Shown here: positions 1 through 5,323 of the stretch, piece by piece
How positions within the stretch are numbered: position 1 is the first letter of the stretch
How the letters are laid out: the number at the start of each line of letters is the position of its first letter
Assembly (NCBI GenBank): GCA_947466165.1
Contig: CANIDW010000088.1
Span: forward strand, 1-6,724
Source: Comamonadaceae bacterium
GTDB taxonomy: Bacteria > Pseudomonadota > Gammaproteobacteria > Burkholderiales > Burkholderiaceae_C
Length of the DNA stretch: 6,724 bases
Direction of reading: 5' to 3'
The notes under the pieces: generated by a model
Told to the model about the DNA's origin: nothing
Database searches by the model: none
What the model saw: only the letters and a program-made list of their open reading frames with translations
Made by a program: the position numbers and the translations under genes

Positions 1-668
1 CCTCGCGTGACTTCTGGCTGGGCCGGCTGCAAGGCCGGCCGGTTGTGCTGGCCCTGTCACGCATCGGCAAAGTCTCTGCCAGCCTGACGGCATCAGTCCT
101 GATCGGGCACCTGGGCGTCAGCCGCATTGTCTTCACGGGGGTGGCCGGCGGTCTGGCACCCGGCGTGAAAGTCGGCGATGTGGTGGTGGCGCAGGACTTC
201 ATTCAGCACGACCTCGACGCCTCGCCCCTGTTTCCGCGTTACGAAGTACCTCTTTACGGGCGCGCACGCTTTGCATGCCAGCCCGCCCTCACGTCCCTGC
301 TCAGCACGGCTGCCAGACAGGCACTCGGGTCAGCCAGCACAGCGGCGATGGGGCTGCCGGCCGGCGCCAAAGTACACAGCGGACTGATTGCCAGCGGCGA
401 CTGTTTCGTCTCCAGCGCTGAAGCGTCCCGCGCCTTGCAGTCGGCCTTGCGCTCCGCCGGGCATGAAGCTCTGGCCGTTGAAATGGAAGGCGCCGCCGTG
501 GCTCAGGTCTGCGCCGACTACGACATACCCTTCGCCGCCATGCGCACCATCTCAGACCGCGCCGACGACACAGCCCACATCGACTTCCCCCGTTTCGTGA
601 ACGAAGTCGCCAGCCGCTACGCCCTGGCCATCATCAAGCAACTGATGCAAAGCCTGCCCGCCAGCTGA
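1..668 (+). CDS. mtnN: 5'-methylthioadenosine/S-adenosylhomocysteine nucleosidase, 5'-truncated by window edge
   Basis: Cytosolic nucleosidase that cleaves adenine from methylthioadenosine and S-adenosylhomocysteine in methionine salvage and the activated methyl cycle. The reading frame is open from base 3, so the start codon lies before the window and about 221 C-terminal residues are present. Seen directly: SRIGKVSASLTASVLI near the visible start, the FTGVAGGLAPGVKVGDVVVA phosphorylase-fold signature, a SGDCF segment, VEMEGAAVAQVC with the expected catalytic Glu encoded at 486-488, and TISDRADD with the expected catalytic Asp at 555-557. These align by eye with the E. coli enzyme (MTAN Glu174 and Asp197). 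The N-terminal catalytic Glu (E. coli Glu12) would lie outside the window. The gene ends at TGA 666-668 and converges on corA. A related purine nucleoside phosphorylase is less likely, because the VEMEG/ISD pair fits MTAN best. Confidence 0.9.
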   Translation, partial: SRDFWLGRLQGRPVVLALSRIGKVSASLTASVLIGHLGVSRIVFTGVAGGLAPGVKVGDVVVAQDFIQHDLDASPLFPRYEVPLYGRARFACQPALTSLLSTAARQALGSASTAAMGLPAGAKVHSGLIASGDCFVSSAEASRALQSALRSAGHEALAVEMEGAAVAQVCADYDIPFAAMRTISDRADDTAHIDFPRFVNEVASRYALAIIKQLMQSLPAS

Positions 669-694
669 GCGGGCTCAATCAAAGCCGAAGATGG

Positions 695-714
695 ATTCCC
701 GCCTGCGCGGGAAT
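695..714. repeat. dRS3-like palindromic intergenic element
   Basis: Perfect 8-bp inverted repeat ATTCCCGC-CTGC-GCGGGAAT, 27 bp after the nucleosidase stop. It fits the pattern ATTCCC-N8-GGGAAT, which I know as the dRS3 repeat of Neisseria; similar palindromes are scattered through many betaproteobacterial genomes. As RNA it gives a strong stem with a 4-nt loop, but no T tract follows (GACAGGAAAAT), so it is not a standard intrinsic terminator, though it may protect the mRNA 3' end. Only one copy is in this window, so its dispersed nature is inferred. Confidence 0.6.
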
Positions 715-750
715 GACAGGAAAATATCTGCCCAACAACACGAACTCTAA

Positions 751-840
751 CCAAGCAAAGGCCGTGGAACCGGCATAGCCGGGCCACAGGCCTTGCCCCC
801 TTCAGGGGGGCTACTCGCGGTGCGTACTAAGGGCGAGTAA
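751..840. repeat. Structured ~90-bp intergenic repeat, copy 1
   Basis: First of two adjacent units that align without gaps at an offset of exactly 90 bp; 751-810 against 841-900 gives about 46 of 60 identical bases, counted by eye. The unit has three inverted repeats in series: AAGGCC (758-763) with GGCCTT (789-794), enclosing CCGGC-ATA-GCCGG (770-782); a C-run/G-run hairpin around 795-811; and TACTCGC (812-818) with GCGAGTA (833-839). It contains no plausible gene and lies between convergent genes. Confidence 0.65.
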
Positions 841-930
841 GCAAGCGAAGGCCACGGGTCCGGCTCAGCCGGCCCGAATGCCTTGCCCCCTGCAAGGGGG
901 GAGGAGCGCTACACGAAGTGAGCGCTCCAC
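841..930. repeat. Structured ~90-bp intergenic repeat, copy 2
   Basis: Second unit, directly abutting the first. The same three stems occur in the same order: AAGGC (848-852) with GCCTT (880-884), enclosing CCGGC-TCA-GCCGG (860-872); a C-run/G-run hairpin at about 885-901; and GGAGCGCT (903-910) with AGCGCTCC (921-928). The third stem has quite different bases from copy 1 yet still pairs perfectly, so pairing rather than sequence is kept. It ends 10 bp from the corA stop, so the last hairpin may also mark the corA mRNA 3' end, although no T run follows on that strand. Confidence 0.65.
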
Positions 931-939
931 GGGGGTGTA

Positions 940-1926
940 CTACTTCAACCAGCCACGCCGGCGGAAATACCACATCGGCACCAGGGCGCTGGCCGTCATC
1001 AGGACCAGGGCGTAGGGGTAGCCCATGGCCCAGTCAAGCTCGGGCATGAACTTGAAGTTCATGCCGTACAAGCTGGCGATCAAGGTGGGCGGCAGCAAAG
1101 CAACGCTGGCCACTGAAAAGATTTTGATGATCTTGTTCTGGTTGATGTTGATGAAACCGACGGTCGCATCCATCAAAAAGTTGATTTTCTCGAACAAGAA
1201 GGCCGTGTGCGAATCGAGCGAATCGATGTCGCGCAAAATCTGCCGGGCATCTTCAAACTGATCGGCGCTGAGCATTTTGCTGCGCATCATGAAGCTGACG
1301 GCACGCCGGGTGTCCATCATGTTGCGGCGGATACGGCCACTTAAGTCTTCGTGGCGCGCAATGGCGCCCAGCACTTCACCGGCCATGGCGTCGGTCACAT
1401 CGCCGGAAAGCACCTTGGCGCTGACTTTTTCCAGGTCGATGTAAATGTTTTCGAGCGTGTCGGCCGAGTACTCGGCGTCGGCGTCAAACAACTTGAGCAG
1501 CACTTCTTTAGCGTCTTCGATCAAGCCAAAAGCGCGGCGCGCACGCATGCGCAGCAGCCGGAACACAGGCACATCTTCGTCGTGAATGGAAAATAGCACG
1601 CCCTTGCTTTTGAGGTCGCTGTTGACCAGGTTCAAGATGAAGGCCACACGCACCGTGCGGGGCTCGTCCACGTCGGCGATCAAAAAGTCAGAGCGGATGT
1701 GCAGCTCGCCGTTGTCTTCTTCGTAAAAACGTGCCGACTCTTCGATGTCCTCGTCCATCACGTCTTCAGGAATCGACAGGCCGTAATACTGTTTGATCCA
1801 GCGTTTTTCTTCCGGCGTGGGTGACTCCAGATCAACCCAGATCGGCTGAAACTTAGAGAGCTCCTCCAGGGATTCAATTTCTTCCTGAAACAGCCGCCCG
1901 TTGACGAGCGTGAATATATTGAGCAT
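940..1926 (-). CDS. corA: Magnesium/cobalt transport protein CorA
   Basis: Inner-membrane Mg2+/Co2+ channel, pentameric in the family. The 328-residue product (E. coli CorA has 316) has a long acidic and helical cytoplasmic domain, then two C-terminal membrane segments at about 265-287 and 302-321. The family signature YGMNFKFMPEL follows the first segment (GMN at 288-290), and the protein ends in a basic tail FRRRGWLK. I choose the ATG at 1924-1926 (protein begins MLNIFTLVNGRLF): GGGAGAG lies 4 bases upstream on this strand. The frame stays open to a TTG at 1987-1989, but the extra 21 residues do not resemble CorA and overlap an 8-bp hairpin, so I read that stretch as mRNA leader. Divergent from hpf, convergent with the nucleosidase gene. 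Confidence 0.95.
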   Translation of the reverse strand: MLNIFTLVNGRLFQEEIESLEELSKFQPIWVDLESPTPEEKRWIKQYYGLSIPEDVMDEDIEESARFYEEDNGELHIRSDFLIADVDEPRTVRVAFILNLVNSDLKSKGVLFSIHDEDVPVFRLLRMRARRAFGLIEDAKEVLLKLFDADAEYSADTLENIYIDLEKVSAKVLSGDVTDAMAGEVLGAIARHEDLSGRIRRNMMDTRRAVSFMMRSKMLSADQFEDARQILRDIDSLDSHTAFLFEKINFLMDATVGFININQNKIIKIFSVASVALLPPTLIASLYGMNFKFMPELDWAMGYPYALVLMTASALVPMWYFRRRGWLK

Positions 1927-1962
1927 GGCGCTCTCCCATGTGTCTTCTAGGGCCGGCGCGCA

Positions 1963-1984
1963 CGGGCTTGAGAAGGCAAGCCCG
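1963..1984 (-). promoter_or_regulatory. Perfect 8-bp hairpin in the presumed corA leader
   Basis: CGGGCTTG (1963-1970) and CAAGCCCG (1977-1984) form a perfect 8-bp inverted repeat with a 6-base loop. On the corA strand it would fold 36 bases before the start codon, beside but not over the ribosome binding site. A regulatory role is inferred from position and stem strength; no T run follows, so it is not a classic terminator. Confidence 0.45.
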
Positions 1985-1993
1985 CACAAGGCG

Positions 1994-2060
1994 GGGGGGT
2001 TGTGGATGGCGCATCGCTTTCAACCCCCCAGCGCAGCTTTCAGGCTGCGGGATTGAAAGC
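1994..2060 (-). promoter_or_regulatory. Mutually exclusive inverted repeats upstream of corA
   Basis: Two strong pairings share bases and cannot both form. GGGGGGTTG (1994-2002) complements CAACCCCCC (2021-2029) over 9 bp. GCTTTCAA (2016-2023) complements TTGAAAGC (2053-2060) over 8 bp, with an inner CGCAGC (2032-2037)/GCTGCG (2044-2049) stem. Bases 2021-2023 are used by both. If corA transcription starts beyond 2060 this is a leader able to switch folds; if it starts inside, the repeats may be protein-binding DNA sites. No known riboswitch class is recognised. Confidence 0.35.
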
Positions 2061-2162
2061 TAGCAACTAGGACTGCTTTCCAAGGATTTCTCCGTCATGA
2101 AACATGTTTTGGATTATGGCACCAGGAGCGCCAGGAGCCCGTAATTATGTTGCGCTGCAGTA

Positions 2163-2191
2163 TTGCAATTGCCAGCCGGCAGGCGCATAGT
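2163..2191 (+). promoter_or_regulatory. Possible sigma-70 promoter for hpf
   Basis: TTGCAA (2163-2168) and CATAGT (2186-2191) are separated by 17 bp and each matches the -35 and -10 consensus at 4 of 6 bases. This would start transcription near 2198, about 84 bases before the hpf start. A match this weak can occur by chance; it is listed because the region must contain a promoter and the spacing is ideal. Confidence 0.22.
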
Positions 2192-2217
2192 GAAGCGCAA
2201 AGCAAGGTTCCCGTCGG

Positions 2218-2249
2218 CTACCAGGCATTTTTTGTCCTGGTGGTTTTTT
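2218..2249 (+). terminator. Terminator-like hairpin just upstream of hpf (possible attenuator)
   Basis: CTACCAGG (2218-2225) pairs with CCTGGTGG (2236-2243) over 8 bp including one G-U, with a 10-base U-rich loop, and six T's follow at once (2244-2249). This is the shape of an intrinsic terminator, yet it sits 32 bases before the hpf ATG and ahead of its ribosome binding site. It would stop transcripts arriving from upstream unless prevented. Attenuation of hpf is an inference; the long loop makes it weaker than the terminator after hpf. Confidence 0.35.
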
Positions 2250-2270
2250 CACAAACCCTTCCCCATGGAA

Positions 2271-2276
2271 AAGGAG
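2271..2276 (+). promoter_or_regulatory. Ribosome binding site that fixes the hpf start
   Basis: AAGGAG lies 5 bases before ATG 2282, near-ideal spacing. It settles the choice between this start and an in-frame upstream ATG at 2147 that has no comparable signal. Confidence 0.85.
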
Positions 2277-2281
2277 TCTTT

Positions 2282-2611
2282 ATGAACTTGACGATCAGCG
2301 GCCATCACCTTGAAGTCACCCCCGCGCTGCGCGGCTACGTGACCAGCAAACTCGATCGCATCACGCGGCACTTTGACCAGGTGGTAGACGTCAAAGTACT
2401 TTTGACCATTGACAACATGAAAGAAAAAGAACTTCGCCAAAGAGCCGAGTGCAATGTGCACGTCAAAGGCCGCGACCTGTTTGCCGAAAGCTCTCACGCC
2501 GATCTCTATGCCGCCGTTGATGAGCTGGCTGACAAGCTGGACCGCCAGGTGGGCCGCTACAAAGACAAAACCCATAATCACCATCACCTGGCCGCCAAGT
2601 ACCAGGCCTGA
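2282..2611 (+). CDS. hpf: Ribosome hibernation-promoting factor, short HPF type
   Basis: HPF/RaiA-family protein of 109 residues that binds the 30S subunit in slow growth and stationary phase and, in short-HPF bacteria, acts with RMF-like factors to form inactive 100S ribosomes. The start [24 protein letters not shown] and the central [47 protein letters not shown] follow the family throughout (E. coli HPF has 95 residues). There is no C-terminal dimerisation domain as in long HPF. The tail is His-rich (HNHHH at about residues 97-101), a small quirk. An upstream ATG at 2147 would add 45 residues unrelated to HPF and is rejected in favour of 2282 with its AAGGAG. ptsN follows after a terminator; rpoN, often upstream of hpf in proteobacteria, is not here. 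Confidence 0.93.
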   Translation: MNLTISGHHLEVTPALRGYVTSKLDRITRHFDQVVDVKVLLTIDNMKEKELRQRAECNVHVKGRDLFAESSHADLYAAVDELADKLDRQVGRYKDKTHNHHHLAAKYQA

Positions 2612-2633
2612 GCCTCGCACCCCAACACCCCCG

Positions 2634-2657
2634 GCCGCCTTAGCAGGCGGCTTTTTT
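2634..2657 (+). terminator. Rho-independent terminator of hpf
   Basis: GCCGCCT (2634-2640), TAGC loop and AGGCGGC (2645-2651) form a perfect 7-bp GC-rich stem with a 4-base loop, followed directly by six T's. It starts 22 bases after the hpf stop and is the clearest terminator in the window. It separates hpf from ptsN, at least in part. Confidence 0.9.
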
Positions 2658-2671
2658 ATGCCCCGGAACCA

Positions 2672-2696
2672 GCTAGGGCTAGCGCGAGTGCATAAT
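2672..2696 (+). promoter_or_regulatory. Candidate ptsN promoter region with small palindrome
   Basis: Between the hpf terminator and ptsN lies CATAAT (2691-2696), a 5-of-6 match to the -10 consensus about 20 bases before the ptsN start, with the perfect palindrome GCTAG-GG-CTAGC (2672-2683) just upstream, where the promoter spacer would be. No good -35 hexamer is visible at 16-18 bp. A separate ptsN promoter is expected because of the terminator; the exact element is uncertain. Confidence 0.35.
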
Positions 2697-2716
2697 TCGG
2701 CGACTTAAAGATCGTT

Positions 2717-3187
2717 ATGAACCGTCTTTCGCAAATATTGCCCTCAGCCCAAGTCCTGGTTGCCGTCGACGCAGCCAGTAAGAAACGCGCGTTCGAAGAC
2801 GCCGGCTTGCTGTTCGAAAACCTGCATGGCCTGAACCGCTCACTGGTCACTGACAGCTTGTTTGCGCGCGAGCGTCTGGGCTCGACCGGGCTCGGTCATG
2901 GGGTGGCCATTCCGCATGGCCGCATCAAGGGTTTGAAGGCCCCGATGGCGGCGGTCTTTCAACTCGCCAATCCCATCGGTTTTGATGCGCCCGACGAGCA
3001 GGCCGTCGGCTTGCTGATCTTCTTGCTGGTGCCGGAGGCGGCAACCCAAAAGCACCTTGAGATTCTGTCGGAAATTGCCGAAATGCTCAGCGACAGCAAC
3101 CTGCGCGAAAACCTCAAACTCAGCCAGGACGCCGGCGCACTGCACCAGTTGATCGCCTCCTGGCTGTCCTCCCAAGTGACCACCTGA
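2717..3187 (+). CDS. ptsN: PTS IIA-like nitrogen-regulatory protein (EIIA-Ntr)
   Basis: Cytosolic phosphoacceptor at the end of the PTS(Ntr) chain (EI-Ntr, NPr/HPr, EIIA-Ntr), which in other bacteria adjusts potassium transport, nitrogen and stress responses by phosphorylation state and does not carry sugar. The 156-residue protein has the PTS_EIIA type-2 motif [13 protein letters not shown] with the phosphorylatable His at residue 67 (E. coli ptsN His73). It continues with [33 protein letters not shown] and [13 protein letters not shown], both typical of the family. No fused IIB or IIC domain is present. The ribosome binding site before ATG 2717 is poor (TTAAAGATCGTT). hprK begins 22 bp downstream. 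EI and HPr genes are not in the window. Confidence 0.94.
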   Translation: MNRLSQILPSAQVLVAVDAASKKRAFEDAGLLFENLHGLNRSLVTDSLFARERLGSTGLGHGVAIPHGRIKGLKAPMAAVFQLANPIGFDAPDEQAVGLLIFLLVPEAATQKHLEILSEIAEMLSDSNLRENLKLSQDAGALHQLIASWLSSQVTT

Positions 3188-3209
3188 TGCGGGCCAGCCC
3201 GAGACCGGC

Positions 3210-4160
3210 ATGAAGCCCACCGTTGTCAGCGCTGATGTCCTGTTCGAGGACCACCGCAGCGTCCTGAAATGGCAATGGGTTGCCGGCCTGGGGGCCTCTG
3301 AACGCCGCTTCGATGAGGTCGCCGTGCGGGCAGCCCGCTCTGGCGCCGATCTGGTGGGCTACCTCAATTACATTCATCCTTACCGGGTGCAGATTCTGGG
3401 TGAGCGCGAAGTCGCCTACCTGAACAATGGCAGCGCCGAAGACTGCGTCCGGCGTATTTCACGCATCATCACGCTCGAACCCCCGGTGCTGGTGGTGGCC
3501 GACGGTCAGACTGCGCCCGACACCCTGGTCTCACTGTGCGAGCGGGCGCAGTTGCCCATTTTTTCCACACCCGAATCAGCCGCGTTTGTGATCGATGTGC
3601 TCAGGGCCTACCTGTCCAAGCACTTTGCAGACAGAACGACCATGCACGGCGTGTTCATGGACATTCTGGGCATGGGCGTGATGATCACCGGCGAGTCCGG
3701 TCTGGGCAAAAGCGAGCTCGGTCTGGAACTGATTTCACGCGGCCACGGGCTGGTGGCCGATGACGCGGTAGATCTGTTTCGCATCAACCAGACCACCATA
3801 GAAGGCCGCTGCCCCGAACTGCTGCAAAACCTGCTGGAAGTGCGCGGTATCGGCCTGCTTGACATCAAGGCCATCTTTGGCGAGACCGCTGTGCGCCGCA
3901 AAATGCGCATCAAATTGATCGTGCACCTGGTTCGCCGCGAAACGCTGGAGCGCGAGTACGAGCGCATCCCTTACGAGCCCCTGACCCAGGATTTACTGGG
4001 CATACCGGTGCGCAAAGTGATTATTCAGGTCGAAGCCGGTCGCAACATCGCGGTGCTGGTCGAGGCCGCCGTGCGCAACGCCATCTTGCAATTGAGGGGC
4101 ATCAACACTTACCAGGACTTTGTGGAGCGCCACCACAAGGCGATGGAAAAAGGCGACTGA
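3210..4160 (+). CDS. hprK: HPr kinase/phosphorylase
   Basis: Bifunctional enzyme that phosphorylates HPr on its regulatory serine using ATP or pyrophosphate and removes that phosphate by phosphorolysis; cytosolic, hexameric in studied members. The 316-residue product has an N-terminal HPr(Ser) kinase domain (about 1-135) and a C-terminal catalytic domain. Seen: [19 protein letters not shown] with the conserved His at 146, Walker A GESGLGKS at 161-168, VADDAV with the acidic pair at 184-185, and the HprK signature [12 protein letters not shown] around 209-220. [15 protein letters not shown] at about 265-279 matches the region that couples the phosphorylase activity. All key residues are present, so both activities are expected. 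ATG 3210 is preceded only by a weak GAGA site. The gene converges on fur with 18 bp between stops, too little for a separate terminator. Confidence 0.96.
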   Translation: MKPTVVSADVLFEDHRSVLKWQWVAGLGASERRFDEVAVRAARSGADLVGYLNYIHPYRVQILGEREVAYLNNGSAEDCVRRISRIITLEPPVLVVADGQTAPDTLVSLCERAQLPIFSTPESAAFVIDVLRAYLSKHFADRTTMHGVFMDILGMGVMITGESGLGKSELGLELISRGHGLVADDAVDLFRINQTTIEGRCPELLQNLLEVRGIGLLDIKAIFGETAVRRKMRIKLIVHLVRRETLEREYERIPYEPLTQDLLGIPVRKVIIQVEAGRNIAVLVEAAVRNAILQLRGINTYQDFVERHHKAMEKGD

Positions 4161-4178
4161 GCGCGCGGGCCTGAAGGA

Positions 4179-4622
4179 TCAAGCGGGGTGTCGCAGCGCC
4201 GGCCGGTGGGCGCAATCGGTCTTGGTGCAATTGGCGTAAATCGACAGCGAATGGTCGGCGATGGAGAAGCCCTTGGTTTTGGCCACGGCGCTTTGACGCT
4301 TTTCGATCTCAGCGTCGTAAAACTCCTCAACCCGACCGCAATCCAGACAAACCAGATGGTCGTGATGCTGGCCTTCATTGATCTCGTAGACCGCCTTGCC
4401 CGACTCGAAGTTGCTGCGGTTGAGCAGTCCGGCCTGCTCGAACTGGGTCAAGACCCGGTAAACCGTGGCCAGCCCGATGTCCGAGCGGTCTTCAAGCAAC
4501 ACCCGGAAAACATCTTCGGCCGTCATGTGGCGCTGTTTGCCGGCCTGGAAGATTTCGAGAATCTTCAGCCGGGGCAGCGTGGCCTTCAGGCCCGTGCTCT
4601 TCAACTCGTCGATGTTGCTCAT
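4179..4622 (-). CDS. fur: Ferric uptake regulator Fur
   Basis: Fe2+-responsive dimeric repressor of iron uptake. The 147-residue protein begins MSNIDELKSTGLKATLPRLKIL and has the winged-helix domain (about 1-82, recognition region GLATVYRVLTQFEQAGL at 50-66). The metal-binding part follows: His32 and Glu80 near the hinge, HHDH at 86-89, CLDC at 92-95 and CTKTDC at 132-137 (Cys132 and Cys137), the two CxxC/CxxxxC zinc pairs seen in E. coli Fur, offset by one residue. This set separates Fur from Zur, PerR and Nur about as well as reading alone allows. The ribosome binding site is weak (GAG, 7 bases before ATG). The gene is divergent from bamE with 113 bp between starts and converges on hprK. 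Confidence 0.95.
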   Translation of the reverse strand: MSNIDELKSTGLKATLPRLKILEIFQAGKQRHMTAEDVFRVLLEDRSDIGLATVYRVLTQFEQAGLLNRSNFESGKAVYEINEGQHHDHLVCLDCGRVEEFYDAEIEKRQSAVAKTKGFSIADHSLSIYANCTKTDCAHRPALRHPA

Positions 4623-4701
4623 GGATTTTCTCGGGAATTCAGGAGGATGGCCGGTGCCGGCAGAGGGTGATTTTGCCTCGTGGCGGGCAGCACCCAGCCG
4701 C

Positions 4702-4707
4702 TACAAT
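4702..4707 (+). promoter_or_regulatory. Probable -10 element of the bamE-dapB promoter
   Basis: TACAAT matches the -10 consensus at 5 of 6 bases and lies 28 bases before the chosen bamE ATG, predicting a start near 4714 and a leader of about 22 bases. No convincing -35 hexamer is seen at 16-19 bp, so an activator or a weak promoter is possible. If right, it excludes the upstream in-frame starts at 4667 and 4706. Confidence 0.45.
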
Positions 4708-4712
4708 GACCG

Positions 4713-4718
4713 ATCATA
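4713..4718 (-). promoter_or_regulatory. Possible -10 element of the fur promoter
   Basis: Read on the fur strand, these bases are TATGAT (5 of 6 to consensus), giving a start near 4706 and a leader of about 84 bases. The nearest -35-like hexamer, TTTGCA (4741-4746), is 22 bp away, too far for a standard promoter. It would overlap the bamE promoter on the other strand. I find no convincing Fur box here. Confidence 0.25.
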
Positions 4719-4735
4719 TCGCTACACCTCCCACC

Positions 4736-5323
4736 ATGCCTGCAAACACTCGCTACCCACTTCTGGCCGGTTTGATTATTGCCACCTGCGTGGTGCTAAC
4801 GGGTTGTGCCCGCACCGCCGCCATCAGCGCCAAGCTCAGCGAGATCCCACTCAACCCTTCGGGCTGGATCACGCCTTATCGCAGTGACGTGGTTCAGGGC
4901 AATTTTTTGTCCAGTGAGCAAGTCGCCCTGCTGCGCCCCGGAATGAGCCGCACCGATGTGCGTAACGTGCTGGGCACGCCACTGGTGTCCAGTCTTTTTC
5001 ATGCCGACCGCTGGGACTATGTGTTCACCCTCAAGCGCCAAGGTGCAGCTAACCAGTCATTTCGCTACACCGTCTATTTCAGTGGCGAAGCCCTGGCGCG
5101 TTTTGAAGGCGATGCCATGCCCTCCGAGGCCGAGTTCATAGCCAGGCTCGACAAGCGCAGCAACCCCGGCAAAATCCCGCCTCTGGAAGCCACGCCGGCG
5201 CAACTGGAGGCCGCAAGCAAAGCGGCGGCCAAGTCAACCAGCACCGCCAGTGCAAGCGTGCCGGCCAGCGTCACCCCTGCAGCTGCGGGCAGTTACCCCC
5301 CCCTTGAAAGCCCGCGCCAGTGA
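4736..5323 (+). CDS. bamE: Outer-membrane protein assembly factor BamE, lipoprotein with C-terminal extension
   Basis: Lipoprotein of the BAM complex, which inserts beta-barrel proteins into the outer membrane. I choose ATG 4736 (195 residues): it gives a lipoprotein signal peptide, [20 protein letters not shown], with lipobox LTGC and lipidated Cys24. The frame is open upstream to GTG 4667 and ATG 4706, but those put polar residues before the signal, and a likely -10 box lies over 4706. The SmpA/OmlA domain is clear: [14 protein letters not shown] (50-63), [18 protein letters not shown] (66-83), [11 protein letters not shown] (93-103) and [16 protein letters not shown] (111-126). From about residue 150 an Ala/Ser/Thr/Pro-rich tail with no counterpart in the 113-residue E. 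coli protein follows. No clear Shine-Dalgarno site precedes the ATG. The stop overlaps the dapB start. Confidence 0.92.
   Translation: MPANTRYPLLAGLIIATCVVLTGCARTAAISAKLSEIPLNPSGWITPYRSDVVQGNFLSSEQVALLRPGMSRTDVRNVLGTPLVSSLFHADRWDYVFTLKRQGAANQSFRYTVYFSGEALARFEGDAMPSEAEFIARLDKRSNPGKIPPLEATPAQLEAASKAAAKSTSTASASVPASVTPAAAGSYPPLESPRQ

Noticed and set aside
669..939. CRISPR array or insertion sequence in the repeat-rich gap
   Set aside because: Only two imperfect adjacent units with internal hairpins, no unique spacers of even length, no transposase and no target-site duplications seen.
1927..1989. 21-residue N-terminal extension of CorA from TTG 1989
   Set aside because: Unlike CorA, uses a TTG start, and covers a perfect 8-bp hairpin; ATG 1926 has GGGAGAG just upstream.
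2147..2281. 45-residue N-terminal extension of HPF from ATG 2147
   Set aside because: Not similar to HPF, overlaps promoter-like and terminator-like signals, and ATG 2282 has AAGGAG at 5 bases.
2249..2620. Minus-strand open frame of 123 codons opposite hpf
   Set aside because: Shadow of hpf; the sense frame matches the HPF family along its whole length and has an ideal ribosome binding site.
4161..4178. Shared terminator between hprK and fur
   Set aside because: The 18-bp gap holds no inverted repeat with a T run on either strand.
4188..4670. Plus-strand open frame of 160 codons opposite fur
   Set aside because: It is fully antisense to fur, whose HHDH, CLDC and CTKTDC motifs are unmistakable; its own translation has no family features and no ribosome binding site.
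4641..4670. AGGAGG followed by a 7-codon frame (ATG 4647 to TGA 4670) before bamE, a possible leader peptide
   Set aside because: AGGAGG touches the ATG with no spacing, and the frame lies upstream of the likely bamE transcription start.
4706..4726. Possible Fur box in the fur/bamE gap
   Set aside because: Best alignment to the 7-1-7 consensus matches only about half the positions by eye, which chance can give.
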